Assembly: GCA_964574635.1 (NCBI GenBank)
Contig: CAZNOG010000002.1
Coordinates: 194,062-258,061, forward strand
DNA length: 64,000 bases
Direction of reading: 5' to 3'
Source: CAZNOG01 sp964574635
Lineage (GTDB): Bacteria; Bacteroidota; Bacteroidia; Flavobacteriales_D; Cryomorphaceae
In this document: positions 61,517 to 64,000 of the stretch, one piece after another
How the letters are laid out: each line of letters begins with the position of its first letter
Position numbering within the stretch: position 1 is the first letter of the stretch
The notes under the pieces: model-generated
Told to the model about the DNA's origin: nothing
Databases searched by the model: none
The model's input: the letters and a program-made list of their open reading frames with translations, nothing else
Position numbers and translations under genes: made by a program

Positions 61517-63042
61517 CGCCACAGACACACCCACAAAAACCCAAAACGCACGCACGTCCGTACGCCTACGCCAAAAGGAATTTTCAAGGCAAGCTCTTGT
61601 TGGGGGCGTTTTTGATGATTTTCGCGTGCACGGCCGGAGCGCAGAACCAACCCTACGTATTCGAAATTCGGGGCGTGGCCGACTCGACCATCTACCTGGC
61701 CAATTACTACGGCGAAAAACTCTACTACGCCGATACTGCCGTGGCCGACGCCAACGGCCGGTTCGCCTTCGACCGCGTGGACGCCGAATCGGAAGGGAAG
61801 TACGCCGTGGTGCTGCCCGGCCCGCGGTATTTCGAGATCATGATCGCCGACGGGGAGGACATTCACATGAAAACCGACACGGCCGACCCCGTTGGGCACA
61901 TGCAAGTGCTGGAATCGGATAACAACACCATCATGTACGATTACGTGAAGTTTTTGGCGGAGAAGAGGCAGGTACGGGAAACGCTGGCGGGGGAAATTCA
62001 AGAAAACGAGGGCAATCCCGAAGTGACGGCCCGGCTCAAAGAACGGTACAACGCACTGAACGACGAGGTGGTGGCCTATCAAACGAAGATCGTGGAAGAG
62101 CACCCGGACAAACTCATCGCCATGGAAATCCACATGTCGATGGACGTGCAGCCGCCGGCCGAACTGCATGAAGATCGCCAAGCGGCGTACCTGTACTACA
62201 AGCGGCACTACTTCGACCACATGGACCTTACCGACGACCGCTTGGTGCGCTTGCCCCTGTTTCACCAACGCCTCGTGAATTACCTGAACAACGTGCTGCT
62301 GCAGAACCCCGACACGGTCATCGCCACATTGGACAGGGTGATCGGTGGGTTGGACCCCGGCGGAGAATTGTTCAAATACGTGCTCCATTACTCGACCTAC
62401 AATTTCGAAACATCCAAAATCATGGGCATGGACGCGGTGTTCGTGCACCTGGCCGACAAATACTACAAACCCGGAATGGCCTACTGGCTTGACGACGAGC
62501 AGGTAAAACGCATCACCGAAAAAGCCGACGAAAAACGCCATACTCTGATCGGCAAGAGAGCCCCGGAACTTATTCTCAGCGACACCGCCGGCCACTGGAT
62601 CAGCACCCACAGGGACATCAAAAAAGACTACGTGGTGTTGTTTTTCTACGATCCCGACTGCGGTCACTGCAAGAAAGAAACCCCCAAATTGGTCGATTAC
62701 TACGCCAATTACCCCGGCGACGACCTGGCCATCTACGCCGTAAGTTCAAACCCGAGTGACAAGTGGAATAAATTCATCCGCCAATACGGCACCGGCGATT
62801 TCTACAACGTGTCCATTCCTCAGCGCGCGTTCGAAGATGCCGATTACGCCACTTCGCTGATTACAAGCGGAAAAACCAATTACAACAGCCTGCGATACCA
62901 CGAGATTTTCGACGTGTTTTCCACCCCGAAGATTTTCATTTTGGACAAAAACCGCGTCATCCGCGCCAAAGACATCGGCGTGGAACAAGTGGCCGAAATC
63001 ATCGAGAGATTGCATAGCTCTGGCGCCGAGGCCGGAAATTGA
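61513..63042 (+). CDS. Exported thioredoxin-fold protein with DUF4369- and DUF5106-like regions
   Basis: A 509-residue protein. Order: a basic n-region and signal peptide (LLLGAFLMIFACTAGAQ, about 27-44), a DUF4369-like beta domain (about 48-130; EIRGVADSTIYLANYYGEKL) and a helical DUF5106-like middle. The C-terminal TlpA/AhpC-type thioredoxin domain has the redox site FFYDPDCGHCKKETPKLVDY. It probably reduces or isomerises periplasmic disulfides. The ATG overlaps the prfC stop. The first 17 codons (MTPQTHPQKPKTHARPY) are made by a copy of the G/T-rich repeat motif, giving an unusually long, Pro/His/Lys-rich leader. Domain names are from recall. Confidence 0.82.
   Translation: MTPQTHPQKPKTHARPYAYAKRNFQGKLLLGAFLMIFACTAGAQNQPYVFEIRGVADSTIYLANYYGEKLYYADTAVADANGRFAFDRVDAESEGKYAVVLPGPRYFEIMIADGEDIHMKTDTADPVGHMQVLESDNNTIMYDYVKFLAEKRQVRETLAGEIQENEGNPEVTARLKERYNALNDEVVAYQTKIVEEHPDKLIAMEIHMSMDVQPPAELHEDRQAAYLYYKRHYFDHMDLTDDRLVRLPLFHQRLVNYLNNVLLQNPDTVIATLDRVIGGLDPGGELFKYVLHYSTYNFETSKIMGMDAVFVHLADKYYKPGMAYWLDDEQVKRITEKADEKRHTLIGKRAPELILSDTAGHWISTHRDIKKDYVVLFFYDPDCGHCKKETPKLVDYYANYPGDDLAIYAVSSNPSDKWNKFIRQYGTGDFYNVSIPQRAFEDADYATSLITSGKTNYNSLRYHEIFDVFSTPKIFILDKNRVIRAKDIGVEQVAEIIERLHSSGAEAGN
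61526..61547 (-). repeat. G/T-rich motif copy inside the thioredoxin-fold gene
   Basis: CACACCCACAAAAACCCAAA on the plus strand, nearly identical to the intergenic copies at 25777 and 56254, but here translated as THPQKPK at the N-terminus. Confidence 0.6.
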
Positions 63043-63190
63043 GGTGCGTGCAGGTTTTTTTAGGTTTTTGTGGGTGTGGCTTCACGGAATCGCGTGGAGG
63101 TCAATCGTTCGGGAAACAGCTTTTAGGTTTCGATCCCCGGTCTCGGGTCCTCGCGAAGTTTTACCACATTGGGTTTGCGTAGGGTGTGGA
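63043..63190. other. Non-coding tail after the thioredoxin-fold gene
   Basis: It carries a plus-strand copy of the G/T-rich motif (GTTTTTGTGGGTGTGGC, about 63064-63080) some 20 nt after the stop. No gene is supported. Confidence 0.5.
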
Positions 63191-63197
63191 TTCATTC

Positions 63198-63781
63198 GGA
63201 CGTGTAGGGCGCCGTTTTACTATATAAGATGGTGTGGTAAGGACGTGTAGGGCGCCGTTTTAACCACATAGGCACATAGGTTTTTTACGCAAGGGGGTTG
63301 AATCATACGGAGGTTTCAGAGGTTCACATAGGTTTGGCGCTGCGCTTCAAACGATGTCATCCATTTAGATTGGCTCTCTTACGAAAGAGAGATTCCGAAA
63401 CAAGTTCGGAATGACCGGGCTTTTGGTTATAGATTGATGTGAAGCGATCATGTGATTCTAAATCCGATTGGAGTCGTTTCAAAGTCACTCATCCAAAAAA
63501 CAAAAAATCTCGATTACCGATCCCCGATCCCCGGTCCCCGATCCCTCCGCTACAAAGAGATTCCGAAACAAGTTCGGAATGACGCGCGGGGTGGAGTAGA
63601 CGTGAGGGATCACCTATCCGAAAAACAGCACAATCCCTCTGTGCCGCGTCGCAGACGCGCTATGCCGCCTGGCGCCTACACGCCGCTCACTTGAATCTAA
63701 ATCCGATTTGAGTCTCCTCCAAGTCTCATCCTCGCAAAGCAGCACACCTTCCCTCCTATGTGCCTATGTGGTTAAAACGGC
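63198..63781. repeat. Composite repeat region with 27-bp inverted repeats
   Basis: Two direct copies of GGACGTGTAGGGCGCCGTTT (63198 and 63241) run into a 27-bp sequence at 63254-63280. Its exact reverse complement lies at 63755-63781. Inside are two diverged copies of AATCTAAATCCGATT (near 63455 and 63695) and two REP-like palindromes (63391-63415, 63559-63583). No gene with support lies in this stretch. Confidence 0.75.
63508..63593 (+). repeat. About 85-bp unit with CCCCGATC runs and a REP palindrome, copy 1
   Basis: TCTCGATTACCGATCCCCGA begins the unit, followed by more CCCCGATC/CCCCGGTC words, CTCCGCTACAAAGA, the palindrome and GACGCGCGGGGTG. Confidence 0.75.
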
Positions 63782-63808
63782 GTATGGTCGTTCATTCTGC
63801 TCGTCCAC

Positions 63809-64000
63809 GTCCCCGATCCCCAGTCCCCGATCCCCGATCCCTCCGCTACAAAGAGATTCCGAAACAAGTTCGGAATGACGCGCGGGGTGTCTCGATTACC
63901 GAACCCCGATCCCCGATCCCCAGTCCCCGATCCCCGATCCCTCCTCTACAAAGAGATTCCGAAACAAGTTCGGAATGACGCGCGGGGTGTCTCGATTACC
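63809..64000 (+). repeat. Same unit, tandem copies 2 and 3, running off the window
   Basis: Two head-to-tail units (from 63809 and from 63890) each hold several CCCCGATC words and the palindrome TTCCGAA-ACAAG-TTCGGAA (63855-63879 and 63955-63979). The window stops at TCTCGATTACC, the first bases of a further unit, so the array continues. Confidence 0.8.

Noticed and set aside
63044..63978. Short frames in the terminal repeat region
   Set aside because: Arg/Pro/Ser-rich translations of CCCCGATC repeats and REP palindromes; no support as genes.

Overview
The window is a 64 kb piece of a Bacteroidota chromosome, most likely from the Flavobacteriia/Cryomorphaceae side of the phylum. The evidence is SusC/SusD and TonB-type genes, a secreted amylase with a type IX secretion-like C-terminal domain, and the Bacteroidota -7 promoter box TAnnTTTG in front of many genes. 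Conserved neighbourhoods such as zapA-rny and DUF721-recF divergent from TPR-ribH agree with this. It is GC-moderate and has one 100-N scaffold gap (31145-31244), so it comes from a draft or metagenome assembly. The assignment is inference; no 16S gene is present.

Layout. 1-3.7 kb: NAD salvage (pncB partial, pncA), then small stress/repair genes (yjdM, an ATP-pyrophosphatase, free methionine-R-sulfoxide reductase). 3.8-12.2 kb: a minus-strand surface-polysaccharide cluster (UDP-GlcNAc 2-epimerase, WbuB-like transferase, Wzy-like polymerase, two more glycosyltransferases, Wzx-like flippase, UDP-hexose 4-epimerase) joined to the housekeeping block rny-zapA-coiled-coil gene. 14.5-16.3 kb: an M23 peptidase. 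16.3-17.9 kb: a long non-coding stretch with structured repeats. 17.9-23.6 kb: a peptide-scavenging operon (DPP-IV and two POT transporters). 23.7-26.9 kb: thioredoxin-like protein, citrate synthase, universal stress protein, tRNA-His. 27-32.5 kb: a FecBCDE-type metal-chelate importer split by a membrane-anchored TPR regulator and the assembly gap. 32.5-50.1 kb: a two-component system with a beta-propeller sensor, a PQQ-like propeller protein, a SusCD locus with accessory proteins, a CPA2 antiporter and a GH13 amylase; together these suggest alpha-glucan use. 50.6-63 kb: a conserved unknown protein, DUF721-recF, TPR-ribH, an aldo/keto reductase, a Trk potassium system coupled to a sugar phosphatase, RF3 and a thioredoxin-fold protein. 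63-64 kb: a repeat array running off the window.

The most unusual content is non-coding. There are at least four families of dispersed repeats: (i) long hairpin elements with shared flanking blocks and stems that change sequence but keep pairing; (ii) REP-like palindromes with a fixed ACAAG loop and covarying stems; (iii) a G/T-rich motif (GTTTTTGTGGGTGTGG) at eleven sites, some inside genes; (iv) a twin pair of hairpin-led elements at 16.7 and 17.2 kb. Four genes have their -7 box only 4-5 nt before the start codon, which predicts leaderless mRNAs.
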